Assembly: GCF_000801335.2 (NCBI RefSeq)
Contig: NZ_JSEH01000005.1
Span: 62,001-126,000, forward strand
Length of the DNA stretch: 64,000 bases
Direction of reading: 5' to 3'
Source of the DNA: Desulfovibrio sp. TomC
GTDB lineage: Bacteria > Desulfobacterota > Desulfovibrionia > Desulfovibrionales > Desulfovibrionaceae
Shown here: one piece after another, positions 12,085 to 21,277 of the stretch
How positions within the stretch are numbered: position 1 is the stretch's first letter
Layout of the letters: every line of letters starts with the position of its first letter
Made by a program: the position numbers and the translations under genes
Notes under the pieces: model-generated
Told to the model about the DNA's origin: nothing
Database searches by the model: none
What the model saw: the letters and a program-made list of their open reading frames with translations, nothing else

Positions 12085-12579
12085 ATGGACCAGCAGACCG
12101 ATCTGTCTCAGATCGAAAAGATTGTGTATCTCAATCGCGTCGCCAAGGTCGTCAAAGGCGGCCGCCGGTTCAGCTTTAGCGCCCTGGTTGTCGTTGGCGA
12201 CGGCAAAGGGTCGGTGGGCTACGGTTTGGGCAAGGCCAACGAAGTGCCGGAAGCCATCCGCAAGGCCACGGAACAGGCCAGAAAGTCCATGATCTGCGTG
12301 CCGCTGCTCGATGGCACGCTGCCCTATGAGACCCTGGGACAGTTCGGGGCCGGCCGGGTCATGCTCAAGCCCGCATCCAAGGGTACCGGCATCATCGCCG
12401 GCGGCCCGGTGCGCGCCATCATGGAGGCCTGCGGCGTCCATGACATCCTGACCAAGGCCATTGGCACCAACAACCCGCACAACGTTTTGCGCGCCACCAT
12501 GGAAGGGCTGGCCTCGCTGCGCAGCGCCGACTCGGTCAGCGCCATGCGCGGCAAGGCGCTTTCCACGCCGCGCAAATAA
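12085..12579 (+). CDS. rpsE: 30S ribosomal protein S5
   Basis: S5 contributes to decoding fidelity and mRNA unwinding. The product is 164 residues starting [19 protein letters not shown], with the RNA-binding S5 domain ([20 protein letters not shown]) and the second-domain motif [22 protein letters not shown] set the ATG at 12085 using AAGGAAGA 5 bp upstream. The loop around VKGGRRF, where spectinomycin-resistance changes arise in other species, looks wild type. Confidence 0.96.
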   Translation: MDQQTDLSQIEKIVYLNRVAKVVKGGRRFSFSALVVVGDGKGSVGYGLGKANEVPEAIRKATEQARKSMICVPLLDGTLPYETLGQFGAGRVMLKPASKGTGIIAGGPVRAIMEACGVHDILTKAIGTNNPHNVLRATMEGLASLRSADSVSAMRGKALSTPRK

Positions 12580-12591
12580 GGATTGCATGCC

Positions 12592-12771
12592 ATGGCAACC
12601 ATCACTGTCAAGTTGACCAGAAGCCGCTACGGCAATACACCCAAGCAGCGGGGCACTCTGGCTTCCCTTGGGCTGAAAAAAATCCGGCAGGAACGTTCCT
12701 TCGAAAAAACCGACACCGTTGTCGGCATGATCGCGAAGGTCAAGCATCTCGTTGAGGTGACCGAGTCATGA
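12592..12771 (+). CDS. rpmD: 50S ribosomal protein L30
   Basis: L30 is a small 50S protein. The product is 59 residues, MATITVKLTRSRYGNTPKQR, ending KHLVEVTES. The ATG at 12592 is preferred to the TTG at 12583 because AAGGA (12578-12582) is 9 bp away rather than adjacent. The stop overlaps the rplO start (ATGA). Confidence 0.95.
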   Translation: MATITVKLTRSRYGNTPKQRGTLASLGLKKIRQERSFEKTDTVVGMIAKVKHLVEVTES

Positions 12772-13247
12772 AGCTCCACGAGCTCTACCCCTTTCCCGAA
12801 GAGCGGGTCGCCCGCAAGCGTCTCGGTCGTGGTCGGGCTTCCGGCTGGGGCTGCACTGCCGGCCGCGGCAACAAAGGCCAGAATTCCCGGGCCGGCGCCA
12901 AGCACCGCGCCTGGTTTGAAGGCGGCCAGATGCCGATCGCCCGCCGTCTGCCCAAGCGCGGCTTTAAGAACTATCCTTTCCGGATTATCTTTCAGCCGTT
13001 GAACCTGGACCGCCTGCTGGCCTCCTTTGACGGCAAGGACTCCATCACTCTCGACGATATCTATGATCGCGGTCTGGCTCCGGCCGGCGCCCTGATCAAG
13101 ATCTTGAGCGACGGTGAAGTCTCGGTTGCCGTGACGGTTGAAGCCCACAAGTTCAGCGCCAAGGCTGCTGCCAAAATCACTGCCGCCGGCGGCAAGGTCA
13201 TTGCCCTGGGAACGCCCGAGGCCCTGGCCGAAACCCCTACTGAATAA
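12768..13247 (+). CDS. rplO: 50S ribosomal protein L15
   Basis: L15 is a late 50S assembly protein. The 159-residue product has the family N-terminus MKLHELYPF, the glycine-rich KRLGRGRASGWGCTAGRGNKGQ and RLPKRGFKN. The ATG overlaps the rpmD stop, and secY follows after 12 bp. Confidence 0.97.
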   Translation: MKLHELYPFPEERVARKRLGRGRASGWGCTAGRGNKGQNSRAGAKHRAWFEGGQMPIARRLPKRGFKNYPFRIIFQPLNLDRLLASFDGKDSITLDDIYDRGLAPAGALIKILSDGEVSVAVTVEAHKFSAKAAAKITAAGGKVIALGTPEALAETPTE

Positions 13248-13259
13248 ACGGAAGTTGCT

Positions 13260-14573
13260 GTGGCCCTTACTGGAGTAGAGAATCTGGCCCGTCTGCCGGA
13301 GCTGAAAAAAAAGCTCCTTTGGACTTTCCTGCTTGTGGCCGTCTACCGCATCGGCGTGCACGTGCCTGTGCCCGGCGTGGATTCGGCCGCCCTGGCCGAT
13401 TTCTTCGAAAGTGCCAAGAATACCCTTTTTGGCCTTTTCGACATGTTCTCCGGCGGAGGGCTGCGCAACCTTTCCATCTTCGCCCTGGGAATCATGCCCT
13501 ACATCTCTTCCTCCATCATCATCCAGCTCCTGACTGTCGTCAGCCCGGAGCTGGCCAAGATGCAGAAAGAGGAGGGGGCGGCCGGACGCAAGAAGATCAC
13601 GGAGTACACCCGCTACGGCACGGTGCTCATCACGGTGATCCAGGGCTTCGGCATTGCCGTGGGCCTGGAAAGCATGGCCAGTCCCACAGGGGCGCCGGTG
13701 GTGCTTGTCGCTGGCTGGGGCTTTCGCCTCATGACCATTGTGACGCTTACCGCCGGGACGGTTTTCCTCATGTGGCTGGGTGAACAACTCACCGAGCGCG
13801 GCATTGGCAATGGCATTTCGCTGATCATTTATTCTGGTATCGTGGCTGGCCTCCCCCGGGCGGTGCTGTCCACCTTTGACCTGCTCAAGGCTGGCGAGCT
13901 TTCGCCGCTCATGCTGCTCCTCATCGTCGCCTTGATGCTTGCCGTCCTGGTGGCCATCGTGTTTATGGAACGGGGACAGCGGCGAATTCCCATACAATAC
14001 GCCAAGCGCATGGTCGGTCGGAAGATGTACGGCGGCCAGACCACCCATCTGCCGCTGCGGGTCAATACGGCTGGAGTCATTCCACCGATCTTCGCCTCGT
14101 CGATTCTGCTTTTCCCGGCGACCCTCGGCGAGTTCTCCAGTATTCCGTGGCTGAAGACCGTGGCTGCTTTTTTCAGCCCCCAGACGATAACCTACAACGT
14201 CATCTTTGTGGCCCTGATTGTGTTCTTCTGCTATTTCTATACGGCCATCATCTTTGATCCGGCCGATATTGCCGAGAACATTCGCAAGCAGGGTGGTTTT
14301 ATCCCCGGCATCCGGCCTGGGATCAAGACCAAGGAATACATCGACAAGGTGCTTGTGCGCATTACCCTGTGGGGGTCGATGTACATCTCTATCGTCTGTG
14401 TGTTGCCCATGATGTTGATCCAGCAGTTCAACGTACCCTTCTATTTCGGCGGTACGTCGCTTCTGATTGTCGTGGGCGTGGCCATGGATTTCATGTCCCA
14501 GATCGAGTCGTATCTTATCTCCCGTCAGTATGAAGGTCTCATGCAGAAGGGGAGAATCAAGGGTAGGCAGTAG
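13260..14573 (+). CDS. secY: protein translocase subunit SecY
   Basis: SecY is the channel of the SecYEG translocon. The 437-residue protein starts with GTG (13260), carries about ten hydrophobic membrane segments, and shows the family motifs VYRIGVHVPVPGVD, LGIMPYISSSIIIQLLTVV (TM2), GIGNGISLIIYSGIVAG and ANPADIAEN-type IIFDPADIAENIRKQGGFIPGI, split here only by my quoting. It is full length. The next gene is map with no adk between, unlike many spc operons. Confidence 0.98.
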   Translation: MALTGVENLARLPELKKKLLWTFLLVAVYRIGVHVPVPGVDSAALADFFESAKNTLFGLFDMFSGGGLRNLSIFALGIMPYISSSIIIQLLTVVSPELAKMQKEEGAAGRKKITEYTRYGTVLITVIQGFGIAVGLESMASPTGAPVVLVAGWGFRLMTIVTLTAGTVFLMWLGEQLTERGIGNGISLIIYSGIVAGLPRAVLSTFDLLKAGELSPLMLLLIVALMLAVLVAIVFMERGQRRIPIQYAKRMVGRKMYGGQTTHLPLRVNTAGVIPPIFASSILLFPATLGEFSSIPWLKTVAAFFSPQTITYNVIFVALIVFFCYFYTAIIFDPADIAENIRKQGGFIPGIRPGIKTKEYIDKVLVRITLWGSMYISIVCVLPMMLIQQFNVPFYFGGTSLLIVVGVAMDFMSQIESYLISRQYEGLMQKGRIKGRQ

Positions 14574-14575
14574 AT

Positions 14576-15343
14576 TTGAAAAAGGTCAGGGGAATCTTCC
14601 TCAAAAACGACCTTGAGCTGGCTTCCATGCGGGAAGCCTGCCGCATCGTGGCAGTGATCCTGCGCGATTTGTCGGAAGCGGTCAAACCGGGAGTGCAAAC
14701 AAAGGTTTTTGAAGCGTTGGCGCGTAAGCGCTGTGCGGACTTCAAGGTCAAGCCTGGTTTTCTCGGTATGTATGGGTTTCCGTTTGCACTGTGTTGTTCG
14801 GTCAATGAAGAGGTTGTCCATGGGTTCCCTTCTGAACGCGTGCTGGTGGAAGGGGATTTAGTCAGTTTTGACATGGGCGTGGTCTATGACGGTTTTTACG
14901 GGGATGCGGCCACGACGGTTCCGGTCGGGACCATCAACAGCGATCAGGCGGCGCTTTTACAGGTGACGCAGGAATCCCTGGCCAAGGGCATCGCCGAGGC
15001 CAAAGCCGGCAATGACCTCTATGACATTTCGCGGGCCGTGCAAAAACATGTTGAAGGCCATGGCCTAAGTGTAGTAAGACGGTTCGTTGGTCACGGCATC
15101 GGGAGAAAGCTCCATGAAAAGCCCGAAATTCCCAATTTCGAGCCCAAGGACGCTCCCCGCATCCCGCTGCTCCCGGGAATGGTGCTCGCCATCGAACCCA
15201 TGGTGACGGCAGGCGGGCCTGACGTCGAGGTTCTGTCCGATAATTGGACAGCCGTGACCAAGGACCGCAGCCTGTCCGCGCATTTCGAGCATACGGTGGC
15301 TGTGACCAAAAACGGTCCTCGGATTTTAAGCCTGGCTGAATGA
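14576..15343 (+). CDS. map: methionine aminopeptidase, type I
   Basis: The enzyme removes the initiator methionine from nascent chains using two divalent metal ions. The 255-residue protein has the type I metal ligands in order: [18 protein letters not shown] (two Asp), [10 protein letters not shown] (His), LAIEPM (Glu) and HFEHTVAVT (Glu). The substrate-binding His is in EVVHGFP. I use the TTG at 14576, two bases after the secY stop, because the N-terminus [14 protein letters not shown] matches the family; the ribosome-binding site GGGTAGG is modest. Confidence 0.93.
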   Translation: MKKVRGIFLKNDLELASMREACRIVAVILRDLSEAVKPGVQTKVFEALARKRCADFKVKPGFLGMYGFPFALCCSVNEEVVHGFPSERVLVEGDLVSFDMGVVYDGFYGDAATTVPVGTINSDQAALLQVTQESLAKGIAEAKAGNDLYDISRAVQKHVEGHGLSVVRRFVGHGIGRKLHEKPEIPNFEPKDAPRIPLLPGMVLAIEPMVTAGGPDVEVLSDNWTAVTKDRSLSAHFEHTVAVTKNGPRILSLAE

Positions 15344-15401
15344 CGCGACCGGTGCCCGGGCGGCATCGGTCGTTTCCGTCGCCAGGAGACGGAGAGACGA
15401 C

Positions 15402-15515
15402 ATGAAAGTTAGACCTTCGGTGAAAAAGCTTTGTCCTAAGTGCAAAATCATCCGGCGTCACGGCGTTGTGCGGGTGATCTGCGATAACCCCCGGCACAAG
15501 CAGCGTCAGGGATAA
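15402..15515 (+). CDS. rpmJ: 50S ribosomal protein L36
   Basis: A 37-residue reading frame begins [17 protein letters not shown] and ends RHKQRQG. It carries the complete zinc ribbon of the C+ type L36 (Cys11, Cys14, Cys27, His32). A strong ribosome-binding site (AGGAGACGGAGAG) precedes it. It lies in the canonical place between map and rpsM. infA, which often precedes rpmJ, is missing. Confidence 0.96.
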   Translation: MKVRPSVKKLCPKCKIIRRHGVVRVICDNPRHKQRQG

Positions 15516-15527
15516 CGGAGGAACGTC

Positions 15528-15899
15528 GTGGCCAGAATCGCGGGAGTCGACCTTCCCAAAAATAAGCGGATGGATATTGCGCTGACCTACATCTTCGGCA
15601 TCGGCCGGACTACGGCTCTGCGCATTCTCGAAGTCACCGGTGTTGATTGGACGAAAAATTCCGATGCCCTGACTTCCGAGGAAACCAACACCATCCGTAA
15701 GGAAATTGAAGCCAACCACAAGGTCGAGGGCGATCTGCGGCGTGAAGTCACCGCCAGCATCAAACGCCTCATGGACATCGGCTGCTACCGTGGTTTGCGT
15801 CACCGTCGCGGGCTTCCCTGCCGCGGACAGCGCACCCACACCAATTCGCGTACCCGCAAGGGGCCGCGTCGCGGCGTGATGGCCAAGAAGAAGAAGTAA
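15528..15899 (+). CDS. rpsM: 30S ribosomal protein S13
   Basis: S13 contacts P-site tRNA and bridges to L5. The 123-residue protein starts with GTG (15528) behind CGGAGGAACG and reads [16 protein letters not shown], with the helix-turn-helix region GIGRTTA and the basic tail [19 protein letters not shown]. It heads the alpha operon segment. Confidence 0.97.
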   Translation: MARIAGVDLPKNKRMDIALTYIFGIGRTTALRILEVTGVDWTKNSDALTSEETNTIRKEIEANHKVEGDLRREVTASIKRLMDIGCYRGLRHRRGLPCRGQRTHTNSRTRKGPRRGVMAKKKK

Positions 15900-15974
15900 C
15901 CTTCTGCTGGCGCGCGCCTCGCGCCGCAGACAACACGGCAACATGCCCGAACAGGGCTTTTTGGAGATACGCGT

Positions 15975-16361
15975 ATGGCGAAGCCACGCCGCACCGGCAA
16001 AAAGGAACGCAAGAACATTCCCGTGGGCGTCGCCCACATTCAGGCCACGTTCAACAATACCATCGTGACCTTCACCGATCAGAAGGGCAACGTGGTCAGC
16101 TGGGCCACCTCCGGTGGGGCAGGCTTCAAGGGGTCGCGCAAGTCCACCCCGTTTGCCGCCCAGGTTGCCGCCGAGAACGCCGCGCGCAAGGCCCAGGAAA
16201 ACGGGATGCGCACTGTGGGTGTTCTGGTCAAGGGACCCGGCTCCGGCCGGGAGGCCGCCATGCGCGCCATCCACAACGCTGGTTTCAAGATCAGCTTCAT
16301 CCGCGACATTACGCCCATCCCCCACAATGGATGCCGTCCGCCCAAGCGGCGTCGTGTCTAG
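15975..16361 (+). CDS. rpsK: 30S ribosomal protein S11
   Basis: S11 forms the 30S platform with S6 and S18. The 128-residue product contains [20 protein letters not shown] and ends [19 protein letters not shown], a near-invariant family tail. It is separated from rpsM by 75 bp containing no other gene; GGAGATACGCGT precedes the ATG. Confidence 0.97.
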   Translation: MAKPRRTGKKERKNIPVGVAHIQATFNNTIVTFTDQKGNVVSWATSGGAGFKGSRKSTPFAAQVAAENAARKAQENGMRTVGVLVKGPGSGREAAMRAIHNAGFKISFIRDITPIPHNGCRPPKRRRV

Positions 16362-16417
16362 GTTGGGACGATTGGCCAGCGGCTTTGGCCGCTTGGCGGC
16401 ATAGCGGTATTTTACGA

Positions 16418-16440
16418 CCAGGCCTCTCTCCGAGGCCTGG
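16418..16440 (+). promoter_or_regulatory. hairpin in the rpsK-rpsD leader
   Basis: An 8-bp perfect stem, CCAGGCCT (16418-16425) with AGGCCTGG (16433-16440) and a 7-base loop, lies in the unusually long 190-bp gap before rpsD. There is no U-tract, so it is not an intrinsic terminator. It could be an autogenous S4 target or an RNA-processing site; that is inference from position. Confidence 0.4.
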
Positions 16441-16551
16441 ATCATTATTCGGTCCCACCCGGCGCGCACTGCGCCGGAGGATCGGACACCCGCAGGGAAC
16501 ACACCCCCGGACTCGACCGGTTGCCCTGCGGTACATCGAGGAGGAACGACC

Positions 16552-17178
16552 TTGGCACGTTATACTGAAGCGAAATGCCGGATTTGCCGCCGGGAAGGGG
16601 CCAAGCTGTTTTTGAAGGGCGATCGCTGTTACACCGATAAGTGCGCCTACGAGCGCCGCCCCTACGCCCCTGGACAGCACGGCCGCATCCGCAAAAAGAT
16701 GAGCGATTACGCCGTCCAGCTGCGCGAGAAGCAAAAGACCCGTAAAATGTACGGCATTCTTGAAGAACAGTTCCGCGACTACTTCAAGCGCGCCGACATG
16801 AAGAAGGGCGTCACCGGCGAAAACCTGCTCTCCTCCCTGGAGCGCCGTCTGGACAACACGATCTACCGCCTCGGCTTCGCCACCTCGCGCGCCCAGGCCC
16901 GCCAGCTCGTGCGTCACGGCCTCTTTACCCTGAACGGCCGCCGCGTGAACATCCCTTCGCTGCAGGTCAAAGTCGGCGACGTGCTTGAAGTTCGCGAGCG
17001 CAACCGGCAGTCCCCCATTATCCAGGAAGCCCAGCAGGTCATCGCCCGCCGTGGTTGCCCGGCTTGGCTCGAAGTGGAAGGCGACAAGCTCAAGGGCAAA
17101 GTCATCGCGCTGCCCACCCGCGAGGACGTGCAGTTCCCGATCAACGAGCAGCTCATCGTTGAGCTTTACTCCAAGTAA
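16552..17178 (+). CDS. rpsD: 30S ribosomal protein S4
   Basis: S4 starts 30S assembly and, in enteric bacteria, represses the alpha operon. The 208-residue protein starts with TTG (16552) after CGAGGAGGAACG and reads [16 protein letters not shown], with four cysteines (9, 12, 26, 31) forming the zinc-binding N-terminus. The S4 RNA-binding domain ([35 protein letters not shown]) is at about 98-125. The long leader before it is unusual for the array. Confidence 0.96.
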   Translation: MARYTEAKCRICRREGAKLFLKGDRCYTDKCAYERRPYAPGQHGRIRKKMSDYAVQLREKQKTRKMYGILEEQFRDYFKRADMKKGVTGENLLSSLERRLDNTIYRLGFATSRAQARQLVRHGLFTLNGRRVNIPSLQVKVGDVLEVRERNRQSPIIQEAQQVIARRGCPAWLEVEGDKLKGKVIALPTREDVQFPINEQLIVELYSK

Positions 17179-17209
17179 TCGGCAAAGACCCTTTGCCTAA
17201 GGTGACGCC

Positions 17210-18253
17210 ATGTTGACTCGTAACGGCCAAAGGCTCATCAACTCCCGCAACTGGACCGAACTGGTGAAGCCCGAAGTCCTGGAAAAGGACTCCACTTCCA
17301 CCAATATGTTCGGACGGTTCGTGTGCGAGCCCCTGGAACGCGGGTTCGGCACGACGCTTGGCAACGCCCTGCGTCGTGTCCTCCTGTCGTCCCTGCAGGG
17401 CGCGGCCATTGTCGCCGCCCGCATCGAGGGCGTGCAGCACGAATTCTCCACTATTCCGGGAGTCATTGAGGATGTCACTGAGATCATCCTCAACCTCAAG
17501 CAGGTCCGGCTGGCCATGGCCACCGACGAGCCCCAGCGGCTTACCCTGTTCGCCAAGGAAAAGGGCGAAGTTCGGGCCAGCGCCATCCAGGGCAACCATA
17601 ACGTCTCCGTTTTGAGCGAAGACGTGCTGATCGCCACGCTTTCCGAAGACCGCGATTTTCGCATCGATCTCGAAGTGCGCATGGGCAAGGGCTACGTCCC
17701 GGCTGACGTGCATGAAGGGCTCGAATCCGAAATCGGCCTGATTCTCCTCGATGCGAGCTTCTCGCCTGTCAAGAAGGTGGCCTACACCATCGAGCAGGCC
17801 CGTGTCGGTCAGATGACCAACTATGACAAGCTCGTGCTGGAAGTCACCACGGACGGCTCCATTGCCCCCGAGGACGCCATTTCCTACAGCGCCAAGATCC
17901 TCAAGGATCAGCTCACGGTCTTCATCAATTTCGACGAAAAGGAATCCGAGGCGGAGAAGAATCGACGTCGTGACGACATCGAGCTCAATCCCAGCCTCTT
18001 TAAGAGCATTGATGAGCTTGAGCTTTCGGTGCGCGCCACCAACTGCCTCAAGTCCGCCAACATCCAGACCGTTGGCGAGTTGATGCAGAAAACCGAACAC
18101 GAGATGCTCAAAACCAAGAACTTCGGCAAGAAATCCCTTGAGGAAATCCGCCGGGTTCTGGAAGATATGGGACTCGAATTCGGAATGCGCATCGAGAACT
18201 TTGAGCAAAAATACCAGGAATGGCTGAAGAGGAAGCAGGCCGATGAGACATAA
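17210..18253 (+). CDS. rpoA: RNA polymerase alpha subunit
   Basis: Alpha dimerises to start RNA polymerase assembly, and its C-terminal domain binds UP elements and activators. The 347-residue protein has the assembly domain ([19 protein letters not shown] at about 44-62), a linker near 235-250, and the C-terminal domain with [16 protein letters not shown], where the Arg corresponds to E. coli Arg265. It overlaps rplQ by 11 bp. Confidence 0.98.
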   Translation: MLTRNGQRLINSRNWTELVKPEVLEKDSTSTNMFGRFVCEPLERGFGTTLGNALRRVLLSSLQGAAIVAARIEGVQHEFSTIPGVIEDVTEIILNLKQVRLAMATDEPQRLTLFAKEKGEVRASAIQGNHNVSVLSEDVLIATLSEDRDFRIDLEVRMGKGYVPADVHEGLESEIGLILLDASFSPVKKVAYTIEQARVGQMTNYDKLVLEVTTDGSIAPEDAISYSAKILKDQLTVFINFDEKESEAEKNRRRDDIELNPSLFKSIDELELSVRATNCLKSANIQTVGELMQKTEHEMLKTKNFGKKSLEEIRRVLEDMGLEFGMRIENFEQKYQEWLKRKQADET

Positions 18254-18662
18254 AAAATCCGGACGCAAACTTGGCAGGACCGCCGCTCACCGTAAAGCCA
18301 TGCTGCGCAATATGGCCCGTTCGCTGCTGGTCCACGAGCGGATCCGCACCACCGAACACAAGGCCAAGGAACTTCGCGGCGTTGTTGAAAACCTTGTGAC
18401 CCTGGCCCAGACCGACAGCGTGCACGCTCGCCGCATGGCCTACAAGGTTCTTGAAAACCACCAGCTCGTGGCCCGCCTCTTTGACGAGATTGGTCCCCGT
18501 TTTCAGGGCCAGCCCGGCGGGTTCACCCGCGTGGTCAAGATGGGATTGCCCCGGGCCGGCGACTGCGCCCCCATGGCCGTCATTGAGTTGACCAAACAGG
18601 CTGGCGAAACCGCAGCCGCTCCCAAGGCCGAAGGAGCCCAGGCTGCTCCTGCCGAGGCTTAA
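18243..18662 (+). CDS. rplQ: 50S ribosomal protein L17
   Basis: L17 lies near the tunnel exit. The 139-residue product begins [20 protein letters not shown] and contains [13 protein letters not shown], both family hallmarks. An Ala/Pro-rich tail of about 20 residues at the C-terminus extends beyond the E. coli length. It is the last gene of the array; a strong terminator begins 13 bp after the stop. Confidence 0.97.
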   Translation: MRHKKSGRKLGRTAAHRKAMLRNMARSLLVHERIRTTEHKAKELRGVVENLVTLAQTDSVHARRMAYKVLENHQLVARLFDEIGPRFQGQPGGFTRVVKMGLPRAGDCAPMAVIELTKQAGETAAAPKAEGAQAAPAEA

Positions 18663-18674
18663 TTCCCGCATCAC

Positions 18675-18705
18675 AAGCAGGGCCATCCGGCCCTGCTTTT
18701 TTTTT
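18675..18705 (+). terminator. intrinsic terminator of the ribosomal array
   Basis: A perfect 10-bp stem, AAGCAGGGCC with GGCCCTGCTT and an ATCC loop, runs into nine consecutive T (18697-18705). This is a textbook rho-independent terminator immediately after rplQ. Confidence 0.95.
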
Positions 18706-18715
18706 GGGAAAACAT

Positions 18716-18730
18716 ATAGCTTTTATCTAT
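18716..18730 (+). promoter_or_regulatory. candidate LysR-type operator (T-N11-A)
   Basis: ATAGCTTTTATCTAT is a dyad (ATAG-N7-CTAT) containing the T-N11-A pattern used by LysR-type regulators, 16 bp before the LysR start. Autoregulatory use is inference. Confidence 0.45.
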
Positions 18731-18746
18731 AGGGCATATCCGAGTT

Positions 18747-19637
18747 ATGGATGTACGCAGGCTTCACGCCTTTGCCAAAGTATATGAGTTGCGCAGTTTC
18801 TCCAGGGCTGGCGAAGAGCTGTTGCTGTCCCAGCCGACCATCAGCGCGCATATCTCCGCTCTGGAAGATGAACTCGACACCCAGCTCTTCGACCGGCTCG
18901 GGCGCACGGTCCTGCCGACCCAGGCCGGGGACGTGCTGTATCGGTATTGCACCACCATTTTCACCCAGCTCGACCACGCCAAGGCCGACATCATGGCTTT
19001 GTCCCAGCGGGTGGCCGGGGAACTGGTGATCGGCGGCAGCACCATTCCCGCCCACTACATCATCCCAAGGCTCATTGCCCGGTATGCTGCCGCCTATCCC
19101 GAGGTGCGCCTTGACCTGACCGGCGGCGACACCAGCGAAATCGCCCAAAAGGTGGCCGAAGGGACCGTCCATGTGGGCATTATTGGCGCGCCCGCACCCT
19201 ATCCGGAACTGGTCAGTCTGCCGTTTCTCGACGATTCCCTGGTGTTGGTAGCCCCAACCAATCTCCCGCCTGTCAGCCTGGACGGGCCTGGCTGGCAGGA
19301 CCGGTTGAGTCAACTGCCCTGGATCATGCGGGAACAGGGATCGGGAACGCGGCAGACCCTGGACGCCGCCTTGGCCAGGGCCGGCATTGAAATGCGTATG
19401 ATTGCCCCGGTCCTTGTTGTCCACACCTCCCTGGCCGTGCTGGAGTGCGTCGAAGCTGGCCTGGGCGTAGCCGCTGTTTCCACGCTGGCGGCCCGCTCCT
19501 ATCTGGAACGGGGCGGGGTGGTTGGCCTGGATGTGCCTGGACTGGATATGCGCCGAAGTTTTTACGTGGTCCATCACGGCAAGCGCTACCTCTTTCCAGC
19601 CTTGCGCTATTTCCTCAAGACCTGCGGCTGCGTCTGA
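18747..19637 (+). CDS. LysR-family transcriptional regulator
   Basis: The 296-residue protein has a winged helix-turn-helix at 1-60 (LHAFAKVYELRSFSRAGEEL, LSQPTISAHISALEDELDTQLF) and a periplasmic-binding-protein-like effector domain (about 90-296: VIGGSTIPAHYIIPRL, GIIGAPAPYPEL). The N-terminus closely resembles the subgroup annotated as selenium-metabolism-associated LysR regulators in sulfate reducers, but no selenium gene is in the window, so the effector is unassigned. It stands alone on the + strand, with a T-N11-A dyad in front. Confidence 0.9.
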   Translation: MDVRRLHAFAKVYELRSFSRAGEELLLSQPTISAHISALEDELDTQLFDRLGRTVLPTQAGDVLYRYCTTIFTQLDHAKADIMALSQRVAGELVIGGSTIPAHYIIPRLIARYAAAYPEVRLDLTGGDTSEIAQKVAEGTVHVGIIGAPAPYPELVSLPFLDDSLVLVAPTNLPPVSLDGPGWQDRLSQLPWIMREQGSGTRQTLDAALARAGIEMRMIAPVLVVHTSLAVLECVEAGLGVAAVSTLAARSYLERGGVVGLDVPGLDMRRSFYVVHHGKRYLFPALRYFLKTCGCV

Positions 19638-19780
19638 TTTTTCCGCTTTTTCAAGGCCGTCCACTGTGCCCGGGGCAGTCAGTAAAGCGTATGCCGCCCA
19701 GTGCGATTAGGGCTGGCGCCTGTTCACGGCTCTTCCACCGCAAGAGGGCTTTTTCGCGACACTGCCTCCTGAGCAACAAT

Positions 19781-19816
19781 ACAAGGCCTGCCCCGGGATT
19801 CCGGGACAGGCCTTGT
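19781..19816 (-). terminator. hairpin terminator between LysR gene and flagellin
   Basis: A 16-bp stem with one mismatch (arms 19781-19796 and 19801-19816, loop GATT) lies 36 bp past the flagellin stop, between convergent genes. On the - strand it is followed by ATTGTTG, a weak U-rich tail. It may act in both directions. Confidence 0.65.
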
Positions 19817-19851
19817 GTGTTGCGGTCAGTCTGGCTGTGTCGCGGTTTTTA

Positions 19852-20745
19852 TTAACCGCCGATCAGCTGCATAGCCATCTTGGGCAGGGAGTTGGCCTGG
19901 GAGAGCATGGCAATGGCGGACTGGGTCAGGATCTGTTCACGGACGAACTGGGTCATTTCCGTGGCCACATCCACGTCCGAGATCTGCGATTCAGCGGCCT
20001 GCAGGTTTTCACCCTGGATCTGCAGGTTGGAGATGGTGTTTTCCAGCCGGTTCTGCAGAGCACCCAGGTTGGCGCGGATCTTATCCTTGGAGACAATGGC
20101 GCTCTTGATCGCGTCCAGGGACTTCTGAGCCAGTTCCTGGGTGGAAATGCTGCGTCCCTTCGCCGAGCTGCTCGCGCCGATGCCAACACCAAGGGCCGAA
20201 GCAGTGGAGGTGCCGATCTGGACGTAGTAGTAGTCTTCGGCCGAGTTGTTGCCGGAACCGAAATGCACCTTGAGCTTGCCTGTGGCGTTCAGACCGGCGC
20301 CGCTGTGGGTGCTCCCGGAAAGGTTGCCGTTGAGCAGGTAGATGCCGTTGAAATCCGTGGCATTGGCGATTCGGGTAATTTCCGAAGCCATGGCCTGGTA
20401 TTCCGAGTCGATGATCAGACGCTGATCCGAGGTGTAGGTACCGGTGGAAGCCTGTTCGGCCAGTTCCTTCATGCGGATGAGCTTTTCGTCGACGACCTGA
20501 AGCGCGCCGTCTGCGGTCTGAATCATCGAAATGGCGTCGTTGGCGTTGCGGACACCTTGGTTGATGGAGGCAATATCGGAGCGCATGAGTTCGCGAATGG
20601 CCAAACCGGCCGCGTCGTCAGCAGCGGTATTGATACGAAGACCGGAAGACAGTCGGGACGTCGAAGTAGCGAGCTGGCCGTAAGAGTTTGAAAGGTTGCG
20701 CGACGCATTCATGGCCATCATATTGTGATTGATAACGAGTGACAT
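19852..20745 (-). CDS. fliC: flagellin
   Basis: The flagellar filament protein, 297 residues, starts MSLVINHNMMAMNASRNL at 20745 behind GGAGGAAAAG. It has the conserved N-terminal D0/D1 domain (SGLRINTAADDAAGLAI at about 38-54, NDAISMIQTADGAL) and the C-terminal D0/D1 helix (QNRLENTISNLQIQGENLQAAESQI, SQANSLPKMAMQLIGG), joined by a short variable middle. Flagellins of this size with a reduced D2/D3 are usual in Desulfovibrio. It is monocistronic and has a sigma28 promoter about 200 bp upstream. Confidence 0.95.
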   Translation of the reverse strand: MSLVINHNMMAMNASRNLSNSYGQLATSTSRLSSGLRINTAADDAAGLAIRELMRSDIASINQGVRNANDAISMIQTADGALQVVDEKLIRMKELAEQASTGTYTSDQRLIIDSEYQAMASEITRIANATDFNGIYLLNGNLSGSTHSGAGLNATGKLKVHFGSGNNSAEDYYYVQIGTSTASALGVGIGASSSAKGRSISTQELAQKSLDAIKSAIVSKDKIRANLGALQNRLENTISNLQIQGENLQAAESQISDVDVATEMTQFVREQILTQSAIAMLSQANSLPKMAMQLIGG

Positions 20746-20941
20746 GGCTTTTCCTCCGTGAAAAGTTTGTGCATCCAGCTGGTTTCCCATGGTGGCGAGA
20801 GGGTCGCCGGTAGCATGGGGTGTTGATTATCGGTCTATGGCTTTCGCCGACCTGCTCCGTATTAATGATTGTATGGTAAGCCTCCTATGCCGGTAAATCT
20901 TGTAAGCGGCTTTGCTTTCATTCGCTGCTGCTTTGACCCAC

Positions 20942-20968
20942 TTATCGGCCCATGGTGAAAACCCTTTA
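20942..20968 (-). promoter_or_regulatory. sigma28 (FliA) promoter of the flagellin gene
   Basis: Read on the - strand, TAAA (20968-20965), 15 bp, then GCCGATAA (20949-20942) is an exact match to the sigma28 consensus TAAA-N15-GCCGATAA. It points at fliC and implies a leader of about 190 nt before the start codon. Confidence 0.9.
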
Positions 20969-21004
20969 GTCAAATAATTTTTATTTTTCTCAAAATTTTG
21001 GCCT

Positions 21005-21050
21005 AAAAAAACCGAGCAACCGCCATTTCAGGCCGGTTGCTCGGTTTTTT
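21005..21050. terminator. orphan bidirectional terminator upstream of fliC promoter
   Basis: CCGAGCAACCG and CGGTTGCTCGG form an 11-bp stem flanked by seven A on the left and six T on the right, so it can terminate on either strand. No gene ends near it: it lies between the fliC promoter and tupA, two divergent units. It may insulate them or end a small RNA. Confidence 0.8.
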
Positions 21051-21248
21051 GTTTCGCTGTGGCTGTGGTATTTGAGTGGGTTAGAGATTCATTGCAGTCA
21101 TGCACGTGAAAGGATCAAAAAATTGCTTTGTCATCACTCCTATCGGACGCTTTAAAAAACCCATTAGGCGCGGTCGAATTTTTTTTTGATCCAGCCTGAA
21201 GTTTGTTGCTCCGGCGGCCGGGGCCAGGTGAGAAAAGGCGGAAGAGAA

Positions 21249-21277
21249 CCGGCGGCCAAAGGGGTAGCCCCCTTTGG
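21249..21277 (+). repeat. intergenic hairpin repeat, copy 1
   Basis: CCGGCGGCC runs into a hairpin CCAAAGGGG-TAGC-CCCCTTTGG and then GGACTCCC. The layout [CCGGCGGCC]-[G-rich/C-rich stem]-[GGAC(T/C)CC] recurs at 28522, 37701 (inverted) and 44328, so it is a dispersed REP-like family. Confidence 0.7.

Noticed and set aside
20826-20840. Second sigma28-like -10 (ACCGATAA on the - strand) in the fliC leader
   Set aside because: There is no TAAA-like -35 at 15 bp; the site at 20942-20968 is exact.
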